This document shows positions 43,692-52,491 of a DNA stretch of 64,000 bases, one piece after another. The DNA is taken from positions 1,178,001 through 1,242,000 of the forward strand of contig NW_026570245.1 of assembly GCF_019649055.1 (NCBI RefSeq), written 5' to 3'. The position numbers and the translations under genes were made by a program. Position 1 is the first letter of the stretch. Each line of letters opens with the position of its first letter. A model generated the notes under the pieces. That model did not search any database. It was not told the origin of the DNA and saw nothing but the letters and a program-made list of their open reading frames with translations. Source of the stretch: Paramacrobiotus metropolitanus (lineage: Eukaryota; Tardigrada; Eutardigrada; Parachela; Macrobiotidae).

Positions 43692-45211
43692 CCAAAATTG
43701 CCGACCTCCGAGCTTACATAAAGCTCGCAGAGGGCCTGGTTAAGAAAGACCCGTCAACCGCAACAGTACAGGAGAAACACCAGCTTCGGATGGCGGTCGA
43801 GTGGATTGAGAAACAAAATCTCTTTGAAAAGAACCCGCCACCGCAGATACCCCTACCGAACCGGAACTATGTGGTATCCCCGGACTTCTCCACACAGTCA
43901 GCAAGTCCAGTGACGTCGCCGAGGACGGCCCTGCACAACAAAGTACAGGAAGACCGCCAAACCCGGATATCCACCCACATTTCGGATGGATGGGACCGGC
44001 TCGACGACCTCCAACGGGCATATGTACACCTGACACCTACGGACCCAGATGCCATTAGAACGGCGCGTCAGAAGATTGACACCCTGGCTGCTTACTTAAA
44101 GCAAGCCCAGGACCTCTTCGATAAGGTCGATCCGAACGACACTGAAAGCCGACAACTCAGGTCGGTAGTTGAAAGGATCGTAGAAATCCTTGATTCAGAA
44201 TCGTCGTGCACTCGGATTGCCACACCATTACCTCCTCAACGGCCAGCACCGACCACAACAGCAGTAATGACGTTGGTACGAACAACGCCGATACCGGACG
44301 TCCTGAAGCACGTGGAGACAATTGCCCACGCAGGTCGGGACTTGGCTGAAATTTACAATTACCAGCTGAATCGACCGATGTCACCAACGAAGGTGACCGA
44401 CCTCGAACGAACGGATCGACACCTGCGGATCGAGCTGGATTTCGCTGAAACACTTAGCGAATGGGGCGTCCCAACATGTGGCCAACCCAGAGAACGGTTG
44501 GAGGAAGCCCTTCGGTCGATAATTGACCATGTTAAACGGTATAAGCCGGTGCCAACACAAGCACCAGCCAGGGAGGCAACGCCACCTGCAGCGGAACCCT
44601 CTCCAGCCATATCACCGACACCTGCTGATGGACATGAATTCGCTGAAGACACCAGAGACCAACAAGAGGTCGACCTGGACGAAGTCGAAAATCAGTACCG
44701 AGAAGCTGTAGATACGCTGGAGAATCTAGCCAAACAGCTTCGCGACCTCAACTCAGCAGATAAGTCGGAAGAACGCCTGAAGGTAGCGCTGGAACAACAG
44801 CATACCATCTGCTCCAGACGAGTTGATGATTTGTGGAAAACGTTGGAGGCGAATCCACGCTTTAAAACACAAGGCGAACTTGACCGGGAGGAAATGAAGA
44901 GGTTGAAGACGGACTTCGCCCGGGCAGAACAAATAGCTGCCAACCTCCAGGCCCAGATCAACAAGATGGAAGGCCACGACCCAACAATGGCTAACGTGAA
45001 GAGAGCACTGCAGGATCAACTTAGATTCTCGCAGATACGCGTCACTAACCTCCAAAACAAAATCGACGGTCACCGTAGAATGATGACTCGGATAGCAGCA
45101 AAGCAGCAGCCGACCTCAACAGGAGGACCGGCTCAGCCGAAGCCACCAGTACAGGACTTGGCTACGTTAAGAAGCGCCCTAAGTTACGCGGAGAAATCGT
45201 TGTCAACATGA
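43568..45211 (+). CDS. Retroelement accessory ORF C (coiled coil)
   Basis: A 547-codon ORF has long helical and coiled-coil segments (ENQYREAVDTLENLAKQLRD, TDFARAEQIAANLQAQINKM) separated by proline/threonine linkers. No enzymatic motif is seen. It ends at a TGA that overlaps the ATG of the next ORF (ATGA at 45,208-45,211). A structural or gag-like role is possible but only inferred. Confidence 0.5.
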   Translation: MALQTEESKQTEAAWRAILEGKDTLRTIYERVLLGTEPRALTKIADLRAYIKLAEGLVKKDPSTATVQEKHQLRMAVEWIEKQNLFEKNPPPQIPLPNRNYVVSPDFSTQSASPVTSPRTALHNKVQEDRQTRISTHISDGWDRLDDLQRAYVHLTPTDPDAIRTARQKIDTLAAYLKQAQDLFDKVDPNDTESRQLRSVVERIVEILDSESSCTRIATPLPPQRPAPTTTAVMTLVRTTPIPDVLKHVETIAHAGRDLAEIYNYQLNRPMSPTKVTDLERTDRHLRIELDFAETLSEWGVPTCGQPRERLEEALRSIIDHVKRYKPVPTQAPAREATPPAAEPSPAISPTPADGHEFAEDTRDQQEVDLDEVENQYREAVDTLENLAKQLRDLNSADKSEERLKVALEQQHTICSRRVDDLWKTLEANPRFKTQGELDREEMKRLKTDFARAEQIAANLQAQINKMEGHDPTMANVKRALQDQLRFSQIRVTNLQNKIDGHRRMMTRIAAKQQPTSTGGPAQPKPPVQDLATLRSALSYAEKSLST

Positions 45212-45924
45212 CAGTGCGACTCGCCGGCATGGATGACAAAGATCCAGCCCAAGCAGCCGACAAGAAGGCCGCTGAAGACCGACTGACGTCCTCGCAACAA
45301 CGAGTCCGCGAACTAACGGCGGAAATCGCCGCGCTTCAAAGTCAGCAGTCAGCACCGACCTCGACTAGCTCGACTCAGCCGACCTCTACAGCAGGACCGG
45401 CTCCACCGACCTCAACAGTAGGAACGGTTCAGCCTAAGCCAGCGGACATTAGCGACCGACCTATGTCCCCGGTTACTGAAGCTAGAATAATGTCAGCAAT
45501 ACCGGACCCAGGAACGATGCCAACAAGCGCACCACCTCACTTGGTTAACCTGGTGAATCAGACGATGGAACTCATCACAGAAATGAGAGCCCGTCGAATC
45601 TTTTGTGATTCCAACAGCCGGTTAGCACAAGACTTGGACCGTGATATTTTGGCCTGGGGAACTAACGTAAAGTTCCTCCGCCAACTCCACCATCCAGACG
45701 CGCCGAAGACTCCCGGCATAAGAGGCCATATAATAAGGACCTCTTCCTGGTTGGAGACGCGAGTCCGAGATTACATTGAAGAACGGGACCGTGACCAACA
45801 ACGAAAGGAAACCTCTGAAGCATCGCTGCGAACTGCAGCAACGGATCGTCGAGCTCGGATCACACAAATCCAGTCGACACGTAACCCGACGGACCTTTCG
45901 CGTTCCACAATCCATACCGGATGA
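45208..45924 (+). CDS. Retroelement accessory ORF D
   Basis: A 238-codon ORF starts in the ATGA overlap with ORF C. It carries repeated TSTSSTQPTSTAGP and PPTSTVG units and a helical second half. No known domain is recognised. An ORF in another frame (45,776-46,198) continues the helical style, again suggesting a frame break. Confidence 0.45.
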   Translation: MTVRLAGMDDKDPAQAADKKAAEDRLTSSQQRVRELTAEIAALQSQQSAPTSTSSTQPTSTAGPAPPTSTVGTVQPKPADISDRPMSPVTEARIMSAIPDPGTMPTSAPPHLVNLVNQTMELITEMRARRIFCDSNSRLAQDLDRDILAWGTNVKFLRQLHHPDAPKTPGIRGHIIRTSSWLETRVRDYIEERDRDQQRKETSEASLRTAATDRRARITQIQSTRNPTDLSRSTIHTG

Positions 45925-48421
45925 CGAAATCCAGTTGACTCTGCAGACCGCGGACAGATTGATTGGTGAACTTTACCAATTACGGGACTCAACCGACCCG
46001 CAGACTCCGCAGTACTGCCAGATTGACATCAACCTAGGCCACTTGAGAACAATACCAAGGAGGTCCGATTCATTCTCCGACCTGAGACGCAACGGACCGT
46101 CAAGAATCAGGATCGGTTACGGATTCTTAAAGTCAAAATTGACAGCTTCGCGGAAGACTTCTACAAACGCAAACAACAGGAAGCAGAACGCAAGCTGAAA
46201 ACTCCGCGAAGAAGATTAAGGCGACACTTAAGCCACCGGTCCAACCTGTCAAACCATTGGAGGTTCAACAAGATGAACCAATGGATGAAGTACCGCCACT
46301 CGGGAACGAACTCGAGGTCGGTGCATTCGAACAGGTGGATATGGATACTTCCGAAACACCAACAACACCGCAGGACGGCCAACCAAAGCCAGCTGCCCGA
46401 CTCACTCGACCAACAACTCTGCTGGGACTCTCACATAAAGAGCCCATAGCAGACGACAAAGGTCCGAGGAGACGTCTATTCTCACCTCCACCAGTCCGAA
46501 CAAAGGAACAACTGTTGAAATTTTGAAAAGACTCCAGCGGATGAAACACAACCGGGTCAGTCACAGAAACCGACCTCGGTAACAAAGTCAGTGTTTACGT
46601 CTGAGTCCATAAGAAGTTAGTCCGACAGGCCAAGAACTATGACCTGGAACGGATTCTCAACGAAGCCCACCTAACAGAGGGATTGAGGCTAGAAAGCTAT
46701 CCACTGATGAGCAACAAGCACTCGGTCAGCGGATATACGCGCTAATCCAGGACAGGACAAGGCTCTACGCCGACTGATGTTTGTGAGGTGCGGAAGACAG
46801 GCACTACGACAGCTTCCGTTGACGCGGCCATTATTAAGCCAGCCCAACTACTCCGGCACCTCGCATCAACCCTGCAGCCTACACGTTGAGATGCCCTCAA
46901 CCCGGTCAACAGGTTACCGAGAAGATTCTGCATCATGTCCGACAGTAGCGACGAATCTGACCACAACTACAGAAAGGGTGCTCAGATCGAAGATGACCCG
47001 ACCTATGACGACGACTTAACCTGGCAAGAGACTCTGCTGATGGATGCACAAACAAGCTCCAGGTCGTCATATGGATCTCGACCGGCAGAATCAACGCCGA
47101 GAAGGAGTAGGTCTCCGGTGAAACAGATCTCACCGAACCGGGCAGCGTCTCAACCGGCAACGATGCCGAGTCAACCTCCGAAGGAACAGCCACGTAGGTT
47201 TACGCCCGGAATACTCCAACTAAACCGAAACAGACCCCGGAGGAGATGGATACGACGTCTCCAAAGGAGGTCGGACCTGAATCACAGAATGAATCGACTT
47301 CGGAACCAGCCAAGTTGGTCATTGACGAATCTCGGACAGATGAGCCGGCAACAGCCCGGTAAGAGAAGCAAAAGAAGCAGCAACCGGTTGACGATTTCTC
47401 GCGAGAATACCACGATGACCCAGCCTTGAAACACGTTCAGACCTGACCAGGTCGGAACAGATGCGAGTGTGGACACTGCGTTCCCAGAGGACAAAGAACT
47501 CTGGAACTCACGCCGTGCTAACCTCGTTGGAAACACCGACGCGGTCCGTAAGGAACATGAACGCCTTACACAAAGGATGGCTGAGGTCATGAAAAGAATG
47601 GGAGAACGATTCCGTGCGGAGAAGGTCCGACTTGCGGCACAACAACAGGCCGCCACGACCCGACCGAAACTCTTCGCACCGGACCCGAAGTCGACCTCCA
47701 CGACAACACGTCAATTGGTGGTCAAGATGAAGAACCTCAACCAGTAAGGGAACCTTCCGTGCAGATCCAGGACGAATTACTGGATTCAAAGGTGATCAAC
47801 TCGGCTAACTCGGCTAAGTTGTCACGGAGGGAAAAGAAGAAGGCTAAGAAAGAAGCCAGAAAGGAAGCTGAAAAGGAGGTGACCAAACAACCTCCGAAGG
47901 AACCGACTAAACCGAAGTCGGACCTTTCGATTAAGACGCCGAAACCTAACCCGGCCAAACGGCATAAGTCCTGAAGACCTTGATACCTCAGACGCTGGCC
48001 CACAGAAGCCGGACAAAAAAGGGAACGCCAAGGAGGAATTTGACTACGACGCAGCCAAACAGCGGATGCGAGAACTGATCGCCAGAGCAGGTACAGCGGT
48101 GACCAAAACAGAGGCCGAAAGACCACACGAAAGGTTCAGCCGACGCCTAAGCCACCACCAAGCAACCGAAACCTGCTACGTCCAAGAAAGATTCGGACGA
48201 CGAATCGGAGAAACCGTCGGAACCCACGACGAGATCTCCGACCATGGAGAAGCCGATCCATACGAAGGATTCAAAGGCGATCGTAATGAAGAATGGAGTC
48301 ACGAAGAAGACACTGACGCTTCTGAATGGCCAGCCCCGATGACGTACGTCAGCGGCTACCCGACGCTCAACCTGGCGACCGACCAGTCGGATTTCATACG
48401 GTCCGACTTCACGTCGAAATA
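45925..48421 (+). pseudogene. Decayed continuation of the retroelement accessory region
   Basis: From about 45.9 kb the coding-like sequence keeps the same base composition, CCGACCT motifs and Pro/Glu/Lys-rich style. It is split into short ORFs in all three plus frames (for example 46,257-46,526, 46,935-47,429, 47,469-47,747, 47,759-47,974 and 48,066-48,422). Lysine-rich helical text (LSRREKKKAKKEARKEAEKE at about 47,820) is the only distinctive piece. This is either the degraded 3' half of one long ORF or recombined debris. Confidence 0.55.
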
Positions 48422-48491
48422 GTCAGCAGCGTCAGGAATGCCCGAAATGAAGGCAGAGATGTGAGAAGATATAGCGCTAGTTTACGGTCAA

Positions 48492-48568
48492 CTCGGTTTC
48501 GGTCCGGTTCGGCTCGGTTTCGGTCCGGTTTTCAGTCGAACCGGTTTGGAGCCGGTTTGAACCGGTTG
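48492..48568 (+). repeat. CGGTTT/CCGGTT-rich short repeats at the retroelement-Polinton junction
   Basis: An 18-bp unit (CTCGGTTTCGGTCCGGTT) occurs at 48,492-48,509 and 48,513-48,530. It is followed by several CCGGTTT words up to 48,567. The tract lies exactly between the last retroelement ORF and the Polinton's left-hand 3' element. It may mark an element end. Confidence 0.6.
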
Positions 48569-48606
48569 TTCCCCTTTCTTTGGTTTATTTTTCCCCACCC
48601 TCTTTT
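48569..48606 (-). terminator. 38-bp 3' element, left copy (after the ARH-like gene)
   Basis: On the minus (sense) strand it carries GGGTGGGG and an AATAAA. It begins three bases after the stop codon of the leftward ARH-like gene. A second copy at 57,812-57,849 differs at three positions by my count. It probably acts as a cleavage/polyadenylation or transcription-stop element shared by the Polinton's leftward genes. Confidence 0.65.
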
Positions 48607-48608
48607 AT

Positions 48609-49858
48609 TTATTCATGACATTTTATTTTATGGTATTTACAAATGAAAATATAAATTATCAGGACCATTGCTGGCAGGACAGTTGCTAGTCTTACATAAA
48701 TGATCCCAACGGGGGTCAGAGAGAGGCTCAAAATCTTTAAGTTCACAGTTGCAGTAATAACACTGAACACAATCATGTGCGCCAAAATGAAAAATCCATC
48801 TCCAGCTAGTTCCATGGGTGAGGGTTTCAGATGTGGCCATCCTTTGAACGATTCCAAACGTGATCCTAAGGTACCGTAGTTGCAGAAATCATCTATTTCG
48901 CGATCGGTTAGAGTGTTGCTGGCGTGTTCGGCGAGTTTATCAGCGAGCGTAATACTGTTTTTGTATCCATCACACAGTTGGAACCATGTCTGCGGTATAC
49001 TTTTGAGACCGTGCCAAGCTCCGGCAATAGCACCCGCCAAGGTTGCAATTCCGTCAGTGCATCCACCGACCCGTAGTGTGAGGGCCATGGTCGCTTCAAA
49101 AGCATTTTCAGGCGCCAGGCTGGTTCCTTTTAGTACGCAGTAAATAGCCATAGGTACAGCTTCTAGTCCCGCGGAATGATTACCAAGGGCTTTCACCACA
49201 ACACTCGTTTCTTGAGACAGCAGCGTTTTCAAATGTACTAGTTTCGGAAGATACAGCTGAAGGTTAATGCCGGAGCCACACAGCGTGATTAGCATGTCCA
49301 GAAACTGTTCGGGAGTGAAGTAGGAGTAATGTAATGCTACGGCAATAGCGTAGGCTTGAAGTTCACACGCTCCGTAAGCTTCCATCGTAGGATGCGTGAG
49401 TTCGGCAACGCTACGTACGTTGCGGATCATTAGCTCTGTTTGATGTCTAAAGTATAGTGGGTACGCTGAAATCCACGCCGCTGGGCCGTATCCTTTGAGG
49501 AACGTTTTCGGTACAATGTTTTTCGGTAATGTGTCTAAGGTATTGTAATTGTTCCACTTCCAGTGATGTATTATATCCTTAAGCTTCCCGAAAGCTGAAC
49601 GTATGACGGGATGTGCGCTGTAATAAGCTTCAACGCACGCTCGAGCGGCAGACACTGCATCATAACCCCATTATCCAGCAATGCATTACCCAGCGCGTTT
49701 GTTAAGACAGTCTTCTCACGATAAGAGCGGTAGTCTCGTGTATCAACGAACAACTGCGCAACCTTGTGAACAATACCATGATACGCCTTCAAGGGAACGC
49801 ATAAGCATTCCCCCAGCAAACCCCCAACTAAGCAACCACGAAATTGGTCCTTCTCCAT
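48609..49858 (-). pseudogene. ADP-ribosylglycohydrolase-fold (ARH-like) gene in Polinton, frame-broken
   Basis: The N-terminal part (49,571-49,858) starts MEKDQFRGCLVGGLLGECLC, the family's opening FRGCLxGGxxGDxxG block with D replaced by E. The main part (48,609-49,655, 348 codons) lies in another frame, and the two overlap near 49,570-49,660 beside a short G run. It ends with the family's C-terminal block as RVGGCTDGIATLAGAIAGAWHG. ARH enzymes use a TDDT motif and a GGDTDT motif to hold two metal ions. Here they read LTNAL and GGCTDG, so most acidic ligands are missing. Known ARHs remove ADP-ribose from proteins; this one may only bind it. A hydrophobic pair of segments follows at the C-terminus (FFILAHMIVFSVITATV, MVLIIYIFI), unusual for the family. 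Confidence 0.78.
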
Positions 49859-50253
49859 TTTCCTTGCGAATGATAGATTTTTCAGTGCAACTCGAGTTTA
49901 AATATTCTAAAGAAAAAGTTGCTTTATTTACAACCAATCACCGCTCTCATTTCTAAAACATTTTGAGTTTCCGAGCTACGTCACGTGCGGTTTGGCCAAT
50001 CGGTAGGAGCCTACAGTATATAAGGGCGTATCTATTTTTGATTTTTCAGCCAATCATCGATGTAATAAAGTGTTTTTTTGTTTTGAATGACGTAAGCGTG
50101 AAAAGGCGGAGTCTGATCGGAATTTACGACCAATGGGGTAAGCGGTTGGTTTTCTCAGACACAACTGGAGAGTATAAAAGCGACGCGACTGGTCTTTTCC
50201 AAATCATTCTGAAAAAAAGTTGAGAGCAAGTTTTTTACCATATCTCAAGAGAA
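49859..50253. promoter_or_regulatory. Divergent promoter region of the Polinton left arm
   Basis: It lies between the leftward ARH-like gene and the rightward ORF at 50,254. On the plus strand it has a TATATAAG at 50,017-50,024 and a TATAAAAG at 50,173-50,180 (74 bases before the ATG). It also has several CCAAT words (about 49,925, 49,995, 50,050 and 50,129) and a CACGTG near 49,982. The arrangement looks like two successive TATA promoters. Confidence 0.55.
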
Positions 50254-50700
50254 ATGGATTTCGCACGTATTTTAGATGTTGTTGGTGATCATGATGGCTA
50301 CACTGTGTACAAAGTCAATAGTGTGGTTAGCCTGTTCTGGAATGCTAAAGAAGTACGGGCATTTCTTGTGTTCGAAGCAAATGCGGATGCTGAGGGCTTG
50401 CGCAAAGCATGGAATAAAGGAATCCGATTCGGATACAATGAAATCACTGAATTGCTAAAGATCCTGAAGAGTGGACATTTGAAAGATTCGCTGGATAACG
50501 CAGCATCTGAAGGCAAACAGGAGAAAATGAAATTCGATGGCCCCGCTTGCCTGGAATTGACTTTGAAGGTGCACGAAAAGTACGGGCGCACGATCAGGTT
50601 TTCTCAGCCCGGACGCTCTGTTCAGCTACCATACATGGGGTTCATCGATGTGGCTCGAATCTTGGACGATAGCTTTAAAGCGCAATCTCTTATTGTTTAA
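50254..50700 (+). CDS. Polinton hypothetical protein, 148 aa, two half-repeats
   Basis: An intact ORF starts MDFARILDVVGDHDGYTVYK, 74 bases downstream of a TATAAAAG box. The sequence suggests two similar halves: DFARILD at the start and DVARILD near the end (GFIDVARILDDSF). Each half has a beta-rich stretch and a basic RF/GR segment (KGIRFGYNEI; GRTIRFSQPGRSVQLPY). I do not recognise the family. The beta-rich then helix layout is faintly reminiscent of PC4-type single-strand binding proteins, but that is a weak guess. It is the first rightward gene, directly before the TBP homologue. Confidence 0.6.
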   Translation: MDFARILDVVGDHDGYTVYKVNSVVSLFWNAKEVRAFLVFEANADAEGLRKAWNKGIRFGYNEITELLKILKSGHLKDSLDNAASEGKQEKMKFDGPACLELTLKVHEKYGRTIRFSQPGRSVQLPYMGFIDVARILDDSFKAQSLIV

Positions 50701-50779
50701 CTGCCCTTCTCATGTTTTGTAACACTATAAAATTGTTGCTGTTGTTATTCTTGTTGGTTTTCTATTAGCCCCTTTTGTT

Positions 50780-51411
50780 ATGAAAAAAAAAAGGCTGAAA
50801 AACGCCATTATTTGCGACAGTCTCAGCAGTGAAGTATATAAAGCCTTCTTGCTGACACTGTTGCAAGTAATGCGTTCAGTCATGGAAATCCACAACATTA
50901 TTCTGGCGGTGCAATTCAACGAGAAAGTTGATCTTCAGCATGTTTTAGACGTTTTGGGAAACATGCTACAAAGGTAAAAAATTTCAACGCAGTTAACATC
51001 AGACTTGCAGACCAGTCACATACATTCTGTCAAATCTTCCAGAATGGTAAGGTGATCGTAATAGGTGGTAAGTCCATAGAAGAATCAGATGGGCTATTAA
51101 AACAGTATTTAAGAATGTTGAGGGTAAACTGCATTGACGTGACTATTAAGGAGCGCTTTGTGGCAAATATAGTCTGCACGTATGCTTACAGTGAAATAAT
51201 AAATTTAAATAAGCTGTACAGCCAGATTTTGAAAGAAAAACCAACGGGTGTCGCATTTTTCTACGAACCTGAGCTTTTTCCAGCGATCAAATTGCGGTTT
51301 CCGTTACTGAAAACTACCGTAAACGTTTTCCATACTGGAAAGTGTGTAGTTCTCGGAGGAGATCACTGTTGCAGATTCAACGCACAATTGAACAGATTGA
51401 AACCCTCCTAG
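50780..51411 (+). pseudogene. TATA-binding protein (TBP) homologue encoded by the Polinton
   Basis: Two ORFs in different frames (50,780-50,977 and from about 50,985 to 51,411) together cover both TBP lobes. The first lobe shows IHNIILAVQFNEKVDLQHVL, then NFNAVNIRL and IFQNGKVIVIGGKS. The second shows VANIVCTYAYSEIINLNKL, FFYEPELFPAIKLRF and VNVFHTGKCVVLGG. YEPELFP is the most conserved TBP string. Both asparagines of the xNI motifs and all four phenylalanines that kink DNA (NFNAV, QIFQNG, ELFP, NVFHTG) are present. The frame changes in an AAAAAA run near 50,985, with no good intron. A basic N-terminus (MKKKRLKNA) precedes lobe 1. TBP nucleates RNA polymerase II or III initiation at TATA boxes. 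This copy is very divergent from cellular TBP. Confidence 0.85.
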
Positions 51412-51541
51412 AAAAGTATACCAATACGGTGTGGAAAAGTTAAAAACTTGATCGTTTCAGAAGCAACATTTGAAAGTTTTTGTATTCGAGTTTATTGTGA
51501 AGTGGCCGATAGTTAGCAACAAAAATCAGGAGAAATTAAAA

Positions 51542-52174
51542 ATGGAAAAACTGAGTTTTGATTTCCGCTTTAAAACTCCCTGCGCGATATATATTTCTGG
51601 TCCAACTATGTCAGGAAAATCGACTTTTACAATGAATCTCTTGCGAAATCTGACGGAGAGTTTCACTCCACCCCTGTTAGGATAGTATATGCTTATGGGA
51701 CTTGGCAAGATGCCTTCCAAGATTTCGAAAAAATATTGAACTTGTCCAAGGTCTTAGTCCCATCGTAGAAGATGAGAATTTTTTGACAAAGACGTCCCAA
51801 GCCTGCTAGTTTTAGATGATTTAATGGAAGAAATTGCTGGAACGCCAAAGTGTTCCACGATTTTTACTCGCGACGTTCATCATAAAAATGTTTCTGTAAT
51901 TTTTATATCTCAAAATTTGTACAAACAAGGAAGGAGCATGCGTGATATTGCTCTGAATTCTCAGTACTTGGTAATTTTTAAATCAGTTCGCGATGTTCAG
52001 CAAGTTAAAACACTTGCACGTCAGTTAGGTATGCCACATATGCTGGAGGCCTACCGAAAGGCTATAAAGGAACCTTTTGGTTATTTACTGATAAACCTTA
52101 GACCCGAAGCTCCAGACAATGTTCGCCTTCAGTCGCACGTGTTTGAGTATAGACGAATATATGTAGAAAAATGA
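51542..52174 (+). pseudogene. Polinton genome-packaging ATPase (FtsK/HerA, A32-like), frame-broken
   Basis: It starts MEKLSFDFRFKTPCAIYISG and carries a Walker A as GPTMSGKST. The frame is lost after 51,685 and regained by 51,800, where the Walker B reads LLVLDDLMEE. The C-terminal part (VIFISQNLYKQGRSMRDIAL, LNSQYLVIFKSVRD) has the sensor block typical of Polinton and poxvirus A32-type packaging ATPases. Its family translocates DNA into preformed capsids. The final TGA overlaps the next gene's ATG (ATGA at 52,171). Confidence 0.82.
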
Positions 52175-52491
52175 AACCAGAAGATATTTTTCGACTTATT
52201 GAAGCGTTAAAGCTTCTGACACCACGTCAGAGAAGAAGCTTTTTCCAGCTGGCAACTAAACAACAAATAAGCGCAATCGAAGAAGCCTGCTTAAACCTAG
52301 TTAAGCAACCCACCGGTCTTAGCAAAGTTGATTTAGCTCGGGCTCGAAAACATTCTTCAACAATCAAGCGTCTAGCTGACCGCAGTACAGACCGTTCAAA
52401 AAAACGTAAAATATTACAACAAAAAGGCGGATTTCTCAACGTTTTGCTTCCAGTTTTAGGAACGTTGGTCTCCACTTTTCTAGCAAAATGA
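52171..52491 (+). CDS. Polinton small basic protein with hydrophobic C-terminus
   Basis: A 106-codon intact ORF starts in an ATGA overlap with the ATPase and ends in an ATGA overlap with the next gene. The N-terminal half is helical (MKPEDIFRLIEALKLLTPRQ), followed by a basic stretch (KRLADRSTDRSKKRKILQQK) and a hydrophobic end (GGFLNVLLPVLGTLVSTFLA). Short proteins with a basic core and membrane-active tail occur in Polintons/adintoviruses and are thought to be virion components. I call it by this pattern, not by a firm family match. Confidence 0.6.
   Translation: MKPEDIFRLIEALKLLTPRQRRSFFQLATKQQISAIEEACLNLVKQPTGLSKVDLARARKHSSTIKRLADRSTDRSKKRKILQQKGGFLNVLLPVLGTLVSTFLAK

Noticed and set aside
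48421-48560. Possible 3' LTR of the giant retroelement (purine-rich GAAGGCAGAGA followed by TGTGAG...)
   Set aside because: By eye it shows no convincing match to the candidate 5' LTR at 26.7-27.3 kb, and the retroelement ORFs and Polinton leave too little room.
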